From assembly GCA_963708625.1 (NCBI GenBank), contig CAVPSV010000004.1, forward strand, positions 1,847,137 through 1,911,136: a DNA stretch of 64,000 nucleotides, read 5' to 3'. Source of the stretch: DASXIF01 sp036498145. GTDB taxonomy: Bacteria; Actinomycetota; Actinomycetes; Mycobacteriales; Jatrophihabitantaceae. Position 1 is the first letter of the stretch. Each line of letters begins with the position of its first letter. Position numbers and translations under genes: made by a program. Below, piece by piece: positions 48,350 through 56,783 of this stretch. The notes under the pieces are model-generated. The model made no database searches, was not told the origin of the DNA, and was given only the letters and a program-made list of their open reading frames with translations.

Positions 48350-49147
48350 GTGCTTGTCGTGGCAGCGTCAGCGACGGTAGGTGTGATCGGCGGGTCGGGC
48401 TTCTACTCGCTCGTCGAGGCGGCGCAAGCCAGATCGGTCTCGACGCCGTACGGCGACCCGAGTGATCCGGTCACGGTCGGCGTGCTTGGTCGGCGTGAAG
48501 TGGCGTTCCTGCCGCGGCACGGCACCGATCACCGATTCGCGCCGCACGTGGTGCCGTACCGGGCCAACCTGTGGGCGCTGCGATCCCTCGGCGTACGGCA
48601 GGTGATCTCGCTGTCCGCGGTGGGTTCGCTGACGCCCGAACTGCCGGCGGGCACGCTGGTCGTGCCCGACCAGATCGTCGACCGGACCAGTGGTCGCGAG
48701 CACACCTACTTCGGTGCGGCACACGGCGTCGGGCACGCGTCGTTCGCCGACCCGTACTGCCCGGATGGCCGGACGGCGGCCACCGGCGCGGGCATCGACG
48801 TCGCCGACGGCGGCACGCTGGTCGTGGTGAACGGTCCGCGGTTCTCGTCCCGGGCCGAGTCGCAGGAGTTCCAGCGCAACGGCTGGCGGATCATCGGCAT
48901 GACCGCGATGCCCGAGGCCGGGCTGGCCCGTGAGTTGGGACTTTGTTACACGACGCTCGCGTTGGTGACCGATCTCGATGCCGGGGTCGAAGGCGAGACG
49001 GGTGTGACGCACGCCGAGGTGCTGGCTGCGTTCGCGGCGAACCTGCCGCGGCTGCGCGACCTGCTCGTGGCCACGGTGGATCGGCTGCCGGACGAGCCGG
49101 GCGACTGCGGTTGCGCCGCGGCCGCCGGTGCCCCCATCCCCGAGTGA
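48350..49147 (+). CDS. mtnP: S-methyl-5'-thioadenosine phosphorylase
   Basis: Phosphorolyses methylthioadenosine to adenine and methylthioribose 1-phosphate in methionine salvage. The 265-residue protein shows VGVIGGSGFYSL, AFLPRHGTDHRFAPHVVPYRANLWALRSLGVRQVIS, VVNGPRFSSRAESQEFQRNGWRIIGMTAMPEAGLARELGLCYTTLALVTD, all typical of the MTAP branch of trimeric PNP-like enzymes. It could also act on inosine or adenosine as some actinobacterial members do. The start may be the GTG at 48350 or the one at 48359. Confidence 0.88.
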   Translation: MLVVAASATVGVIGGSGFYSLVEAAQARSVSTPYGDPSDPVTVGVLGRREVAFLPRHGTDHRFAPHVVPYRANLWALRSLGVRQVISLSAVGSLTPELPAGTLVVPDQIVDRTSGREHTYFGAAHGVGHASFADPYCPDGRTAATGAGIDVADGGTLVVVNGPRFSSRAESQEFQRNGWRIIGMTAMPEAGLARELGLCYTTLALVTDLDAGVEGETGVTHAEVLAAFAANLPRLRDLLVATVDRLPDEPGDCGCAAAAGAPIPE

Positions 49148-49175
49148 TCAACGGCGATCAGGTCCCACCACTAGG

Positions 49176-49430
49176 TCACGGCCTTGGCTTTATGCGACCT
49201 TGCCCGTCCAGCGTACGAAACTCCTCGACGGTTTTTGCGCCGCTCAAAATATCGCGAAGGCCGGGGTAGTCTCGAAGCGGCTTCTCGACCCTGTGCATGT
49301 CCTTGCCGTCGAGATCGCCCTTGCACTGCGCGCGGAATCGCCTGACGAAATCATGCTTTTCCTTCTCGCTTGGATTATCTACGTCCATGTTCGTGCCAAA
49401 GATCATGTGAATGTTCTTCTTCGGGTGCAC
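49176..49430 (-). CDS. Small charged protein of unknown function
   Basis: An 84-residue, Lys/Arg/Asp-rich protein with no recognised domain: GTNMDVDNPSEKEKHDFVRRFRAQ, KDMHRVEKPLRDYPGLRDILSGAKTVEEFRTL. The GTG at 49430 has AGGAG correctly spaced, which makes a real gene likely. Its codons are less G/C-biased than neighbours (AAA, AAT and TTT are used), suggesting acquisition. It stands between mtnP and the enoyl-CoA hydratase. Confidence 0.6.
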   Translation of the reverse strand: MHPKKNIHMIFGTNMDVDNPSEKEKHDFVRRFRAQCKGDLDGKDMHRVEKPLRDYPGLRDILSGAKTVEEFRTLDGQGRIKPRP

Positions 49431-49586
49431 GGCGTCTCCTTCGTGGTCTCCTTTGGGTGGCGCCAAGCTACGACGGCATGCCCCGGCAGAACGCCCGTGT
49501 TCAGGAATGCGACAGGCCACCCGCGGACTGTGCACTATCCGGTCGCTCGGAGCGTTGGCTGACCGGAGGACCGATAGCCTGCGGGG

Positions 49587-50372
49587 ATGGGTGAAGGTTC
49601 CGCGCAGGTGCGCCTCGAACGGGACGGGCCGCTCGCGATCATTACGCTGGACAGCCCGCCGCTGAACCTGTTCGACCAGGCCATGGTGACGGCGTTGGCG
49701 GCCGCGATCGACGAGGTCGGCCGCTCCGACGCGCGCGGTGTACTGCTGCGGGCCGACGGACGAGCAGTCTCCGCCGGTGTCGATGTGCATGTGTTCGAGG
49801 GGCTGTCCCCGCGCCAGGCCGCGGACCAATGGCGGCGCTGGTTCGGCATGATCCATGCGCTGGAGCGGCTGGCGATGCCGACGGTGTTCGCCGCGCATGC
49901 GCTGTGCCTGACCGCGGCGTTCGAGGTGAGCCTGGCGTGCGACCTGCTGCTGGCCGCCGAATCGGCCCGGTTCGGGCTGGTCGAGACCGTCGTCGGTCTG
50001 ACCCCGTCCATGGGCGGCCCGCAGCGTCTTGCCGAGCGCGCGGGTCCGGCACGCGCCCGCGAACTCGTCTACACCGGCGAGCTGTACGGCGCGGCGACGA
50101 TGCACGCGTGGAACGTCGTCAACCGGGTACTGCCGGACGAGGGTTTCGCCGACGCGGCCCACGCCTTCGCGCTGCGGCTGGCGAACGGCCCGACCCTCGC
50201 GCACGCGGCTACCAAGAAGATCGTTCGGACTCAGCTCGACGGCGGGACCGCGGCCGCGGACGGGGTCACCCCGGATCTCAGTGGCGCGCTGTTCGCCACC
50301 GACGACCTGCGCAACGCGGTGGCGTCGTTCCTGCGCGACGGCCCCGGCAAGGCGACCTACACCGGCCGCTGA
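49587..50372 (+). CDS. Enoyl-CoA hydratase/isomerase family protein
   Basis: A 261-residue crotonase-fold protein: LAIITLDSPPLNLFDQAMVTAL, GVLLRADGRAVSAGVDVHVFEGL (oxyanion-hole strand), HALCLTAAFEVSLACDLLLAAESARFGLVETVVGLTPSMGGPQRLAERAG and GPTLAHAATKKIV. One of the two classical hydratase Glu residues is in the ARFGLVETVVGL segment. The AAFEV loop differs from the standard GG(A/G)xE, so reaction type (hydration, isomerisation or other) is uncertain. Followed by palindromic element copy 2. Confidence 0.85.
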   Translation: MGEGSAQVRLERDGPLAIITLDSPPLNLFDQAMVTALAAAIDEVGRSDARGVLLRADGRAVSAGVDVHVFEGLSPRQAADQWRRWFGMIHALERLAMPTVFAAHALCLTAAFEVSLACDLLLAAESARFGLVETVVGLTPSMGGPQRLAERAGPARARELVYTGELYGAATMHAWNVVNRVLPDEGFADAAHAFALRLANGPTLAHAATKKIVRTQLDGGTAAADGVTPDLSGALFATDDLRNAVASFLRDGPGKATYTGR

Positions 50373-50384
50373 CCCCCGCACCCT

Positions 50385-50442
50385 CCCGTGATCAAGAGGC
50401 CGAATTGGTGAAATCGCGCCATCCAGCGCTCTTGATCACGAG
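50385..50442. repeat. Dispersed palindromic element, GATCAAGAG family, copy 2
   Basis: CCCGTGATCAAGAG, 30 bases, then CTCTTGATCACGAG. Same arm length, spacing and internal TGG/CCA inner stem as copy 1 at 17897-17954. It lies between convergent genes. Confidence 0.8.
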
Positions 50443-50462
50443 AGGTTCGTGGCGCCGGTGTT

Positions 50463-50711
50463 TCACGGCAGGCGGGTAGCCGCTCGCCAGCCGCCTGCGC
50501 CGGGGTGCAGTGGCCGGCGCAGCGTGTGCGCGGGGTCGTTCCAGCGGCCACGGACCGCCGGCGCCGGCGTCTCGTCGGCACCACCGCCCGCGGCCGCAAC
50601 CACTGCCGTGACGACCGCCAGTTCCTCTGCCGTCGGTGACCCGTGCACGATCCGCAGTGATGGGCGAACCTGCTCGGTTGCCAGCTCGGTCTCGGCTTCG
50701 CGGTGTCTCAC
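50463..50711 (-). CDS. accE5: Acyl-CoA carboxylase epsilon subunit
   Basis: An 82-residue AccE-type subunit: LRIVHGSPTAEELAVVTAVVAAAGG, then WNDPAHTLRRPLHPGAGGWRAATRLP, the usual N-terminal helix and C-terminal W-x-DP-x-x-xLRRPL-xPGxxxWRAS-type tail. It overlaps the carboxylase beta gene by 4 bases. The arrangement accD5-accE5 next to a divergent birA is the mycobacterial Rv3279c-Rv3281 order. Confidence 0.9.
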   Translation of the reverse strand: MRHREAETELATEQVRPSLRIVHGSPTAEELAVVTAVVAAAGGGADETPAPAVRGRWNDPAHTLRRPLHPGAGGWRAATRLP

Positions 50712-52336
50712 AGCGGGATGTTCCCGTGCTTCTTGGGCGGCAGCGACTGGCGTTTGTTACGCAGCATCCGCAGTGCCTTGACCACGTACGCGCGCGTGTG
50801 CGACGGCGGGATGACCGAGTCGATGTAGCCACGTTCGGCCGCCAGGTACGGGGTGAGCAGCGCGTCCTCGTACTCCTGCACCACACTGGCGCGAACCTCT
50901 TCGGGCCTGTCGGCGGCCGCGATCTCCTTGCGGTACAGGATGTTCACCGCACCCTGCGCGCCCATCACCGCGATCTGCGCGGTGGGCCAGGCGACGTTGA
51001 TGTCTGCGCCGAGGTGCTTGGAGCCCATCACGTCGTACGCGCCGCCGAACGCCTTGCGCGTGATCACGGTGACCTTCGGCACCGTCGCCTCGCAGTAGGC
51101 ATAGATCAGCTTCGCGCCGCGTCGGATGATGCCCGCGTGCTCCTGGCCGACGCCGGGCAGGAAGCCCGGCACGTCGACCAGGGTGAGGATCGGGATGTTG
51201 AACGCGTCGCAGGTGCGGACGAACCGCGCCGCCTTCTCCGAGGCGTCGATGTCCAGGCAGCCGGCGAAGTGCATCGGCTGGTTGGCGACCACACCCACCG
51301 GATGGCCCTCGACGCGGCCGAAGCCGACGAGCAGATTCTGCGCGAACAGCGCGTGCACCTCGAGGAACTCACCGTCGTCGAGCAGGTGCTCGACGATCTC
51401 ATGCATGTCGTACGGCTGATTCGCCGAGTCCGGGATGAACGTGTCCAGGAACGCGTCGTCGGGTTCCACCTCGCTGGACGCCTCGGTGTCGAACGCCGGC
51501 AGCGGGTCGAGGTTGTTGCTCGGGAGGTAGGACAGCAGCGACTTCACGTAGTTGATCGCGTCGTCCTCGTCGCTGGCGAGGTAGTGCGCGTTGCCGCTGG
51601 TGGTGTTGTGCGTGCGCGCGCCGCCGAGCTCCTCCAGCGTGACCTCCTCGCCGGTGACGGTCTTCACCACGTCCGGGCCGGTGATGAACATCTGCGAGGT
51701 CTTGTCCACCATCACGACGAAGTCGGTGAGCGCGGGGGAGTAGACGTGTCCACCGGCGGCCGCGCCCATGATCAGCGAGATCTGCGGGATCACGCCGGAG
51801 GCGTGCACGGTGCGGTAGAAGATCTCGCCGTACAGGCCGAGGGAGACGACACCTTCCTGGATCCGCGCGCCGCCGCCCTCGTTGATGCCGATCACCGGGC
51901 AGCCGGTCTTCATGGCGAAGTCGAGCACCTTGACGATCTTCTCGCCGTACACCTCGCCCAGCGCGCCGCCGAACACGGTGACGTCCTGGCTGAACACGCA
52001 CACCGGCCGGCCGTCCACGGTGCCGTAGCCGGTGACCACCCCGTCGCCGAGCGGGCGTTGGCGCTCCAGGCCAAAGTTGGTGGACCGGTGCCGGGCCAGC
52101 TCGTCGAGCTCGATGAACGAACCCTCGTCCAGCAGCGCGGCTACCCGCTCGCGCGCGGTCTTCTTGCCCTTGGCGTGCTGCTTGTCCACGGCGCGCTCGG
52201 AACCGGCGTGCACCGCCTCGTCGTACCGCTGTTCGAGATCGGCGAGCTTGCCCGCCGTGGTGTGCGGGTCCAGGTCCGGGCTTGCCTGATCGCCGGGCTG
52301 CGGGTCGTCCGACGCGGAAACGGGCTGTGCTGCCAT
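50708..52336 (-). CDS. accD5: Propionyl-CoA carboxylase beta subunit (AccD5-like)
   Basis: A 542-residue carboxyltransferase. GKKTARERVAALLDEGSFIELDELARHRSTNFGL, GINEGGGARIQEGVVSLGLYGEIFYRTV, IMGAAAGGHVYSPALTDFVVMVDKTSQMFITGPDVVKTVTGEEV and VDVPGFLPGVGQEHAGIIRRGAKLIYAYCEATVPKVTVITRKAFGGAYDVMGSKHLGAD are closely AccD5-like, which favours propionyl-CoA as substrate. Its product, methylmalonyl-CoA, would be used by MutAB. The ATG at 52336 sits in CCATGG, opposite the start region of the divergent birA gene. Confidence 0.94.
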   Translation of the reverse strand: MAAQPVSASDDPQPGDQASPDLDPHTTAGKLADLEQRYDEAVHAGSERAVDKQHAKGKKTARERVAALLDEGSFIELDELARHRSTNFGLERQRPLGDGVVTGYGTVDGRPVCVFSQDVTVFGGALGEVYGEKIVKVLDFAMKTGCPVIGINEGGGARIQEGVVSLGLYGEIFYRTVHASGVIPQISLIMGAAAGGHVYSPALTDFVVMVDKTSQMFITGPDVVKTVTGEEVTLEELGGARTHNTTSGNAHYLASDEDDAINYVKSLLSYLPSNNLDPLPAFDTEASSEVEPDDAFLDTFIPDSANQPYDMHEIVEHLLDDGEFLEVHALFAQNLLVGFGRVEGHPVGVVANQPMHFAGCLDIDASEKAARFVRTCDAFNIPILTLVDVPGFLPGVGQEHAGIIRRGAKLIYAYCEATVPKVTVITRKAFGGAYDVMGSKHLGADINVAWPTAQIAVMGAQGAVNILYRKEIAAADRPEEVRASVVQEYEDALLTPYLAAERGYIDSVIPPSHTRAYVVKALRMLRNKRQSLPPKKHGNIPL

Positions 52337-52355
52337 GGCTAGCAAGCCTAAGGGC

Positions 52356-53153
52356 ATGGTTACGGTTACCGGTGTGGACCCTCGCACGCCGCTGGACCAG
52401 CAGCGTCTGAGTGCGGCGCTGGCCGGACGCTGGGCTCGGGTGGCGGTGGTCGAGGAGGCGTCATCGACGAACGCCGAGCTGCTGGCCGACACCGCGGCGC
52501 CGGACCGGTCCGCGCTCGTCGCGGAGTATCAGAGCGCCGGGCGCGGGCGCTTCGACCGCCGATGGGACTCGCCCGCGCGCAGTGGGCTCACCTTCTCGGC
52601 GCTGTTCCGGCCGGAGGTGCCGATGCTGCGCTGGGGCTGGCTCCCGCTGCTGGCCGGGGTGGCGCTGGCGGAGACGGTGGCTGGGGTGACCGGGCTGGCC
52701 GTGTCACTGAAGTGGCCGAACGATCTGCTAGCGCCGGACGGTGGGCACAAGCTGGCCGGCATCCTGGCGCAGACCGCCGAGGACGTGGCGGTGATCGGTG
52801 TTGGGTTGAACGTCACTACGACCACGGATGAGTTGCCGGTCGAGGCGGCGACGTCGTTGGCGCTGTGCGGTGCCGCGGCGATCGACCGGACCGGGCTGCT
52901 GATCGCGGTGCTGGAACGGCTGGACGCGCGGGTGGCGCAGTGGGCGGATTTCGACGGTGATGCCGAGGCGAGCGGCCTGGCCGCGGCGTACCGGGAGTGG
53001 TGCTCGACCCTGACGCAGCAGGTGCAGGTGCGCACGGCGACCGGGCAGTTCAGCGGGACGGCGGTCGACGTGGACGGTGCCGGCCGGCTGGTGGTGCACA
53101 CGGCCGAGGGAGACGAGGTGCTCTCCGCCGGCGACGTCGCCCACTTGCGCTGA
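52356..53153 (+). CDS. birA: Biotin--[acetyl-CoA-carboxylase] ligase
   Basis: Attaches biotin to the carrier lysine of AccA3. The 265-residue protein lacks the N-terminal DNA-binding domain of E. coli BirA. ASSTNAELLADTAA, the biotinyl-AMP loop SAGRGRFDRRWDSPARSGLTFS, LKWPNDLLAPDGGHKLAGILAQ and VIGVGLNV are canonical; the C-terminal capping domain includes VDVDGAGRLVVHTAEG. Start taken at the ATG at 52356; an in-frame ATG at 52335 lies on the CCATGG shared with the accD5 start. Confidence 0.93.
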   Translation: MVTVTGVDPRTPLDQQRLSAALAGRWARVAVVEEASSTNAELLADTAAPDRSALVAEYQSAGRGRFDRRWDSPARSGLTFSALFRPEVPMLRWGWLPLLAGVALAETVAGVTGLAVSLKWPNDLLAPDGGHKLAGILAQTAEDVAVIGVGLNVTTTTDELPVEAATSLALCGAAAIDRTGLLIAVLERLDARVAQWADFDGDAEASGLAAAYREWCSTLTQQVQVRTATGQFSGTAVDVDGAGRLVVHTAEGDEVLSAGDVAHLR

Positions 53154-53183
53154 CATTCGCCGGGGGCCGGACACGCGGGCGGC

Positions 53184-54764
53184 CTAATTCTTGAACAGCT
53201 TCCTCAGCTTGTCCCGCTTCTTCGGGTCGTCCGCATACTGCTCGTCGATCTCGTCGCGCACGCATTGCCGAAGCTTGGCAAGCCGCACCTTTAGAGCGGT
53301 GTCATCCTTAACGAACAGGATCGTCGACTTCTCCTTCGTCTTCAGCCATTCAACAAGTTGCTTGGCTGCCACTCTTCGCAATTTGTTGGCCTTGTCATCC
53401 TTGTACTCGTCGTGAAGGTCGCGGTGCGAAATGTACTTAGCCGGATTCCACTTGCAAGCTTCTGTCAATTCTTTCCAGAACAATTCACCAGCATTCGTGT
53501 GATGCCAGTCGCTATCTTTAGAATTGAAGGTTGTCCGAAACTTTGTCCGCAATGCGTCGAGTGGCTCTTCCTTCTTCGGAGGACTGGATCGCAGTCTAAC
53601 GGCCTTTCTGCCCCAGTTCACGGACAATTCATCCACGGACGAGCCATACATAGTACTGGCGACCTCCGCATTGACTTTGAGAAACCCATCGATCGCGGTG
53701 CGGAGCGAATCATCCAATTCTTTCTGCCAGTCGAGGCGAGCCAAGGTTTGTCCCGTAGTCCGGATGTCGTCCGGAGTGTCGAGGCGAAATCGCCAGGCAG
53801 GAAATCTGCGACGGAGCACGTCAAGTACATTGTCCGGCGTCGGCGCGGGCAGCGCCGGACCGAGCTCATTGCTCGCTGCGTACTTTTTGTAGGCCGATCG
53901 AACTTGTTTGTTTGCCTTGAGCCATACCTCGTGCACATAGGAGAAATTGCTCTCTTCGTACTTGCGCAGAGCAGTGAAATATTTCCTCTGGGACGCCCCA
54001 CTGTCCATGATCATTTGAATCACTGCGTCGCCGCAACCTGTGGTCACCTTGGGTTTGCCGAGTGCGCGCCACAGCATACGGTCGAGCACATTGCCGAATT
54101 GTTTGTTTGTTGCTTTCGAAGTCGACGCCAGACTGCCCAGATCCCGCGCATTGAGATCGCCCGCGATCGTTTCAGCCACATCGGAGGCGAACAGTTCATC
54201 CCCCGTCGGGGCCGTCGGAGCGGCGCGCTGCTGCTCACCCTGCCGCCTTGCCTGCCGTCGCGCCTTGGCCCCGTCGGCGAGCGTCTCTGCCGGTGCCTGC
54301 CCATGCGCTGCTTGGTAGGCGGCCAGGATAAGGGACGAGTCGGCGCGGCTGAGCCTCTTGACGGCCGCCTCCGCGTTCTTGCCGCCGTCGTGGATGACCT
54401 TGTGAAGCTCGGCCAGAAACTTTTCGGACTTCTTGGGCTTGGCCGCAAACGTCTTCCAGAGGTCGTTATTCATTCTGGGCGGCTTCGCGGGCTGTTCGGT
54501 TCGCCCCTGTCGGCCGGACCGCTGGTGGGTGGGTCGCTCGGGTTTCTCCCGGCTCAGTTGCGGACTCGTGCCAGGACGCTCGCTGGTGTCTGGCTGCTGG
54601 GTATGTCGGCGCGCGGACCGGCCGCCGGCGTCCTCCCGGCGGCGCGGGTTCGGCCTGCTCTGCGGCTGCTCCGCGAGCCCCGACGTCTTGGGCTGTTCGG
54701 GCTTGTCGGGCTGCTGGCGCTGCTCGTCGGGCTCCACCGGTGCTCCTCGGGTCGGGCTGCTCAC
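53184..54764 (-). CDS. Unknown protein A: F-box-like motif plus two copies of a novel helical module
   Basis: A 526-residue protein that I cannot place in a family. Residues 1-98 are disordered and Pro/Gln/Arg-rich. Residues 190-236 form a helical stretch (ELFASDVAETIAGDLNARDL, then SLASTSKATN and LDRMLWRALG) resembling the F-box pattern of leading Leu/Pro, DL-x-x-L, S-K and LW. Residues 225-295 and, more weakly, 312-373 are copies of a module also found twice in the protein at 55665 (key residues NVLDR, QRKYF, WLKAN, Y). The C-terminus is basic (PKKRDKLRKLFKN). G+C is much lower than in neighbours (25 of 60 bases at 53461-53520). It is inserted between birA and the PH-domain gene, adjacent in mycobacteria. 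Start GTG at 54764. Confidence 0.7.
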   Translation of the reverse strand: MSSPTRGAPVEPDEQRQQPDKPEQPKTSGLAEQPQSRPNPRRREDAGGRSARRHTQQPDTSERPGTSPQLSREKPERPTHQRSGRQGRTEQPAKPPRMNNDLWKTFAAKPKKSEKFLAELHKVIHDGGKNAEAAVKRLSRADSSLILAAYQAAHGQAPAETLADGAKARRQARRQGEQQRAAPTAPTGDELFASDVAETIAGDLNARDLGSLASTSKATNKQFGNVLDRMLWRALGKPKVTTGCGDAVIQMIMDSGASQRKYFTALRKYEESNFSYVHEVWLKANKQVRSAYKKYAASNELGPALPAPTPDNVLDVLRRRFPAWRFRLDTPDDIRTTGQTLARLDWQKELDDSLRTAIDGFLKVNAEVASTMYGSSVDELSVNWGRKAVRLRSSPPKKEEPLDALRTKFRTTFNSKDSDWHHTNAGELFWKELTEACKWNPAKYISHRDLHDEYKDDKANKLRRVAAKQLVEWLKTKEKSTILFVKDDTALKVRLAKLRQCVRDEIDEQYADDPKKRDKLRKLFKN

Positions 54765-54871
54765 GCAACAGCCTCGATGAGCGCGGACGGCACGCCACAA
54801 TTAGGACGGATATGTGACTGGCGCTCGGCGGGGACGCGCTAGCGTGGCTCCGAACCCTCACGGAGGTCGAC

Positions 54872-55489
54872 GTGCCCTACCCGGACAAGCTCCTCGCCGA
54901 CGACGAACAGGTCGTCGAAAGCCTGCACCCGCACTGGATCACGCTGGTGCCGGCCACGCTGTGGTTCCTGGCGATCTGCGCGGCGGGCGGCGCCGGGATC
55001 GCCAAGGCGCCACATGGCTCCGTGCACGAGGGGTTCATCATCGCGGTGGTCGTGGTCGGCGTGATCCTGCTGACCTGGCTGAGCTTCCGGCCGTGGCTCG
55101 CCTGGCGCACCACCCACTACGTCTTCACCACGCACCGCGTACTGATCCGCAAGGGCATCCTCAAGCACACCGGCCGCGACATCGCGTTGCAGCGCATCAA
55201 CGACGTCGGGTTCTCGCAGACGTTGTGGGACCGGATCGTCAAGGCGGGCACCCTCACCATCGAATCCGCGGGGGAGCACGGTCAGGAAGACCTGCACAAC
55301 ATCCCGCGCTCGAACCAGATGCAGCAGACGCTGAATCGTCTGGTTGAGGCCGATTCCGAACGGCGCGGCCGGCTCGCCTACGGCGGCCCCGCGCCATACC
55401 CCGAGCAGGGGCAGTACCCGCAGGGCCAGCAGGGTCAGCGCCCGCAGCAGGGCCCGTACCCGACCCAGCAATACCCGCCAGGTCAGTAA
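54872..55489 (+). CDS. PH (bPH2-like) domain membrane protein
   Basis: A 205-residue protein, counterpart by sequence and position of Rv3278c next to birA in M. tuberculosis. ESLHPHWITLVPATLWFLAICAAGGAGI and a second helix GFIIAVVVVGVILLTWLSF make two membrane segments. The PH-like domain follows: YVFTTHRVLIRKGILKHTGRDIALQRINDVGFSQTLWDRIVKAGTLTIES. The tail is Gln/Pro/Tyr-rich (QQGQRPQQGPYPTQQYPPGQ). Start GTG at 54872 after CGGAGG. Function unknown. Confidence 0.88.
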   Translation: MPYPDKLLADDEQVVESLHPHWITLVPATLWFLAICAAGGAGIAKAPHGSVHEGFIIAVVVVGVILLTWLSFRPWLAWRTTHYVFTTHRVLIRKGILKHTGRDIALQRINDVGFSQTLWDRIVKAGTLTIESAGEHGQEDLHNIPRSNQMQQTLNRLVEADSERRGRLAYGGPAPYPEQGQYPQGQQGQRPQQGPYPTQQYPPGQ

Positions 55490-55664
55490 GTGGACAAGTA
55501 GTCGCCCGCTCGACTCTGCGCTGACTCGTTGCTCTGTGCGCTGACTCGCTCTGTGCCACGCAGCCGCCTGGGCGGTCAGATTGCCGACTCTGCTGGGGCC
55601 GGCCCAATCGACGCGCGGCTACCGTCCGCCCGGATTGTCCGCGGACGAGAGGCCGGCTCGGTAG

Positions 55665-56759
55665 ATGAGCGAACCGAACAGCGAGCATGGGGCACAGGGG
55701 AGTGGCGACGAGGCAGATACGGCCGAGCGTCGGCCCGAGAGCGCCGGCTCGAACCCATTCCTCTCCTCGCTGACTCGGGATGCTTTCGGCCACGTAGCCG
55801 ACTACACCGATGTGCGCACCACCGCGACCCTGGCGCAGACGTCGACGGGCATGGTGGACACGTTCGGCAACGTGGTGGACCGGCAACTGGAGAAGGCGGT
55901 GGGCGAGCCGCAGACCGACGGCAACTTCGGCAACAACGCGATCGCCCGGATCTCGAAGGACCTGACCAAACAGGGCAAGTACTTCATCCGGCTCCGACAG
56001 CTGCTCGATCGATTTCCGCAGCCGACCGACCAGTGGCTTCTCGACAACAATCTGGTGAACGACTGGTTGGAGCAGTACAGCAAGGAATATGTCGATCGCC
56101 AGCTCAGGCTGGCCGTCGACAAATCTGAGGCGACTGGTCAGTTCGGCGACAACGTGATGGGCAAGCTGCTTGCCGACGCGACGGCGCAGAATGCCTATTT
56201 CGCACGGCTGCACCAGCTACGCCGGCAACACGAGGAACTCGTCCAACCCTGGCTGGCTGCCAATCCGCAGATCACCGCGCGGTTCGACACGTATCTCGAC
56301 AACCTTCGCAAGCCGTCGCGATCCAAGCCGGGCACCACCCACCGCGGGTCGTTCGGCGACGTGAACGGCGAAAGCCGCGCAATGGCCGGCCCCTTCGGGG
56401 GATCTCGGGTCACACCCGAGGGACAGGCGCACGCCCATCGGGCCGCCGGGGCGTACAAGGACCCGGACGTCAGATCGATGGCACGGTTCACCGCACTGTC
56501 CGGCTGTAAATCTTCTCTGCTGGCATATCTCGTGGACACGATGTGGCGCCCGTCCTCGAACGATCTGAAGCGCGCGCTCAGCGCCTTGACGATCCTGCTC
56601 ACCGAAAGTGATGGTCGTCGCTGGATCGTCGGGATGTTCGCCGACCGGAACGGGTTCACCTATCGCAAATTAAAGCGAGCGTGGCGGGCTTACATCGAAC
56701 GCCAAGAGGACCTGTCGGACAAGCAGAAGAAGGACCTCATCGCGCGAATCCCGAAGTGA
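55665..56759 (+). CDS. Unknown protein B: paralogue of protein A with two tandem 72-residue modules
   Basis: A 364-residue soluble protein. Residues 1-30 are polar and disordered. Residues 31-80 (FLSSLTRDAFGHVADYTDV, then LAQTSTG, FGNVVDRQLEKAVG) align with the F-box-like part of protein A. Residues 71-142 and 143-214 are a gapless tandem duplication with 24 of 72 identical positions, including VDRQL, AV, G-x-FG-x-N, D-x-T-x-Q, YF-x-RL-x-QL, WL-x-x-N and Y. A Gly/Ser linker precedes a basic C-terminal helical domain ending DKQKKDLIARIPK. No catalytic motif is seen. It is 175 bases after the PH-domain gene on the same strand. Confidence 0.75.
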   Translation: MSEPNSEHGAQGSGDEADTAERRPESAGSNPFLSSLTRDAFGHVADYTDVRTTATLAQTSTGMVDTFGNVVDRQLEKAVGEPQTDGNFGNNAIARISKDLTKQGKYFIRLRQLLDRFPQPTDQWLLDNNLVNDWLEQYSKEYVDRQLRLAVDKSEATGQFGDNVMGKLLADATAQNAYFARLHQLRRQHEELVQPWLAANPQITARFDTYLDNLRKPSRSKPGTTHRGSFGDVNGESRAMAGPFGGSRVTPEGQAHAHRAAGAYKDPDVRSMARFTALSGCKSSLLAYLVDTMWRPSSNDLKRALSALTILLTESDGRRWIVGMFADRNGFTYRKLKRAWRAYIERQEDLSDKQKKDLIARIPK

Positions 56760-56783
56760 GCGCGGGCGGCGGCGCGGGGGCTC

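Noticed and set aside
50636..52342. A 568-codon rightward frame opposite accD5
   Set aside because: Antisense shadow of a high-G+C gene; the accD5 frame on the other strand is fully conserved.
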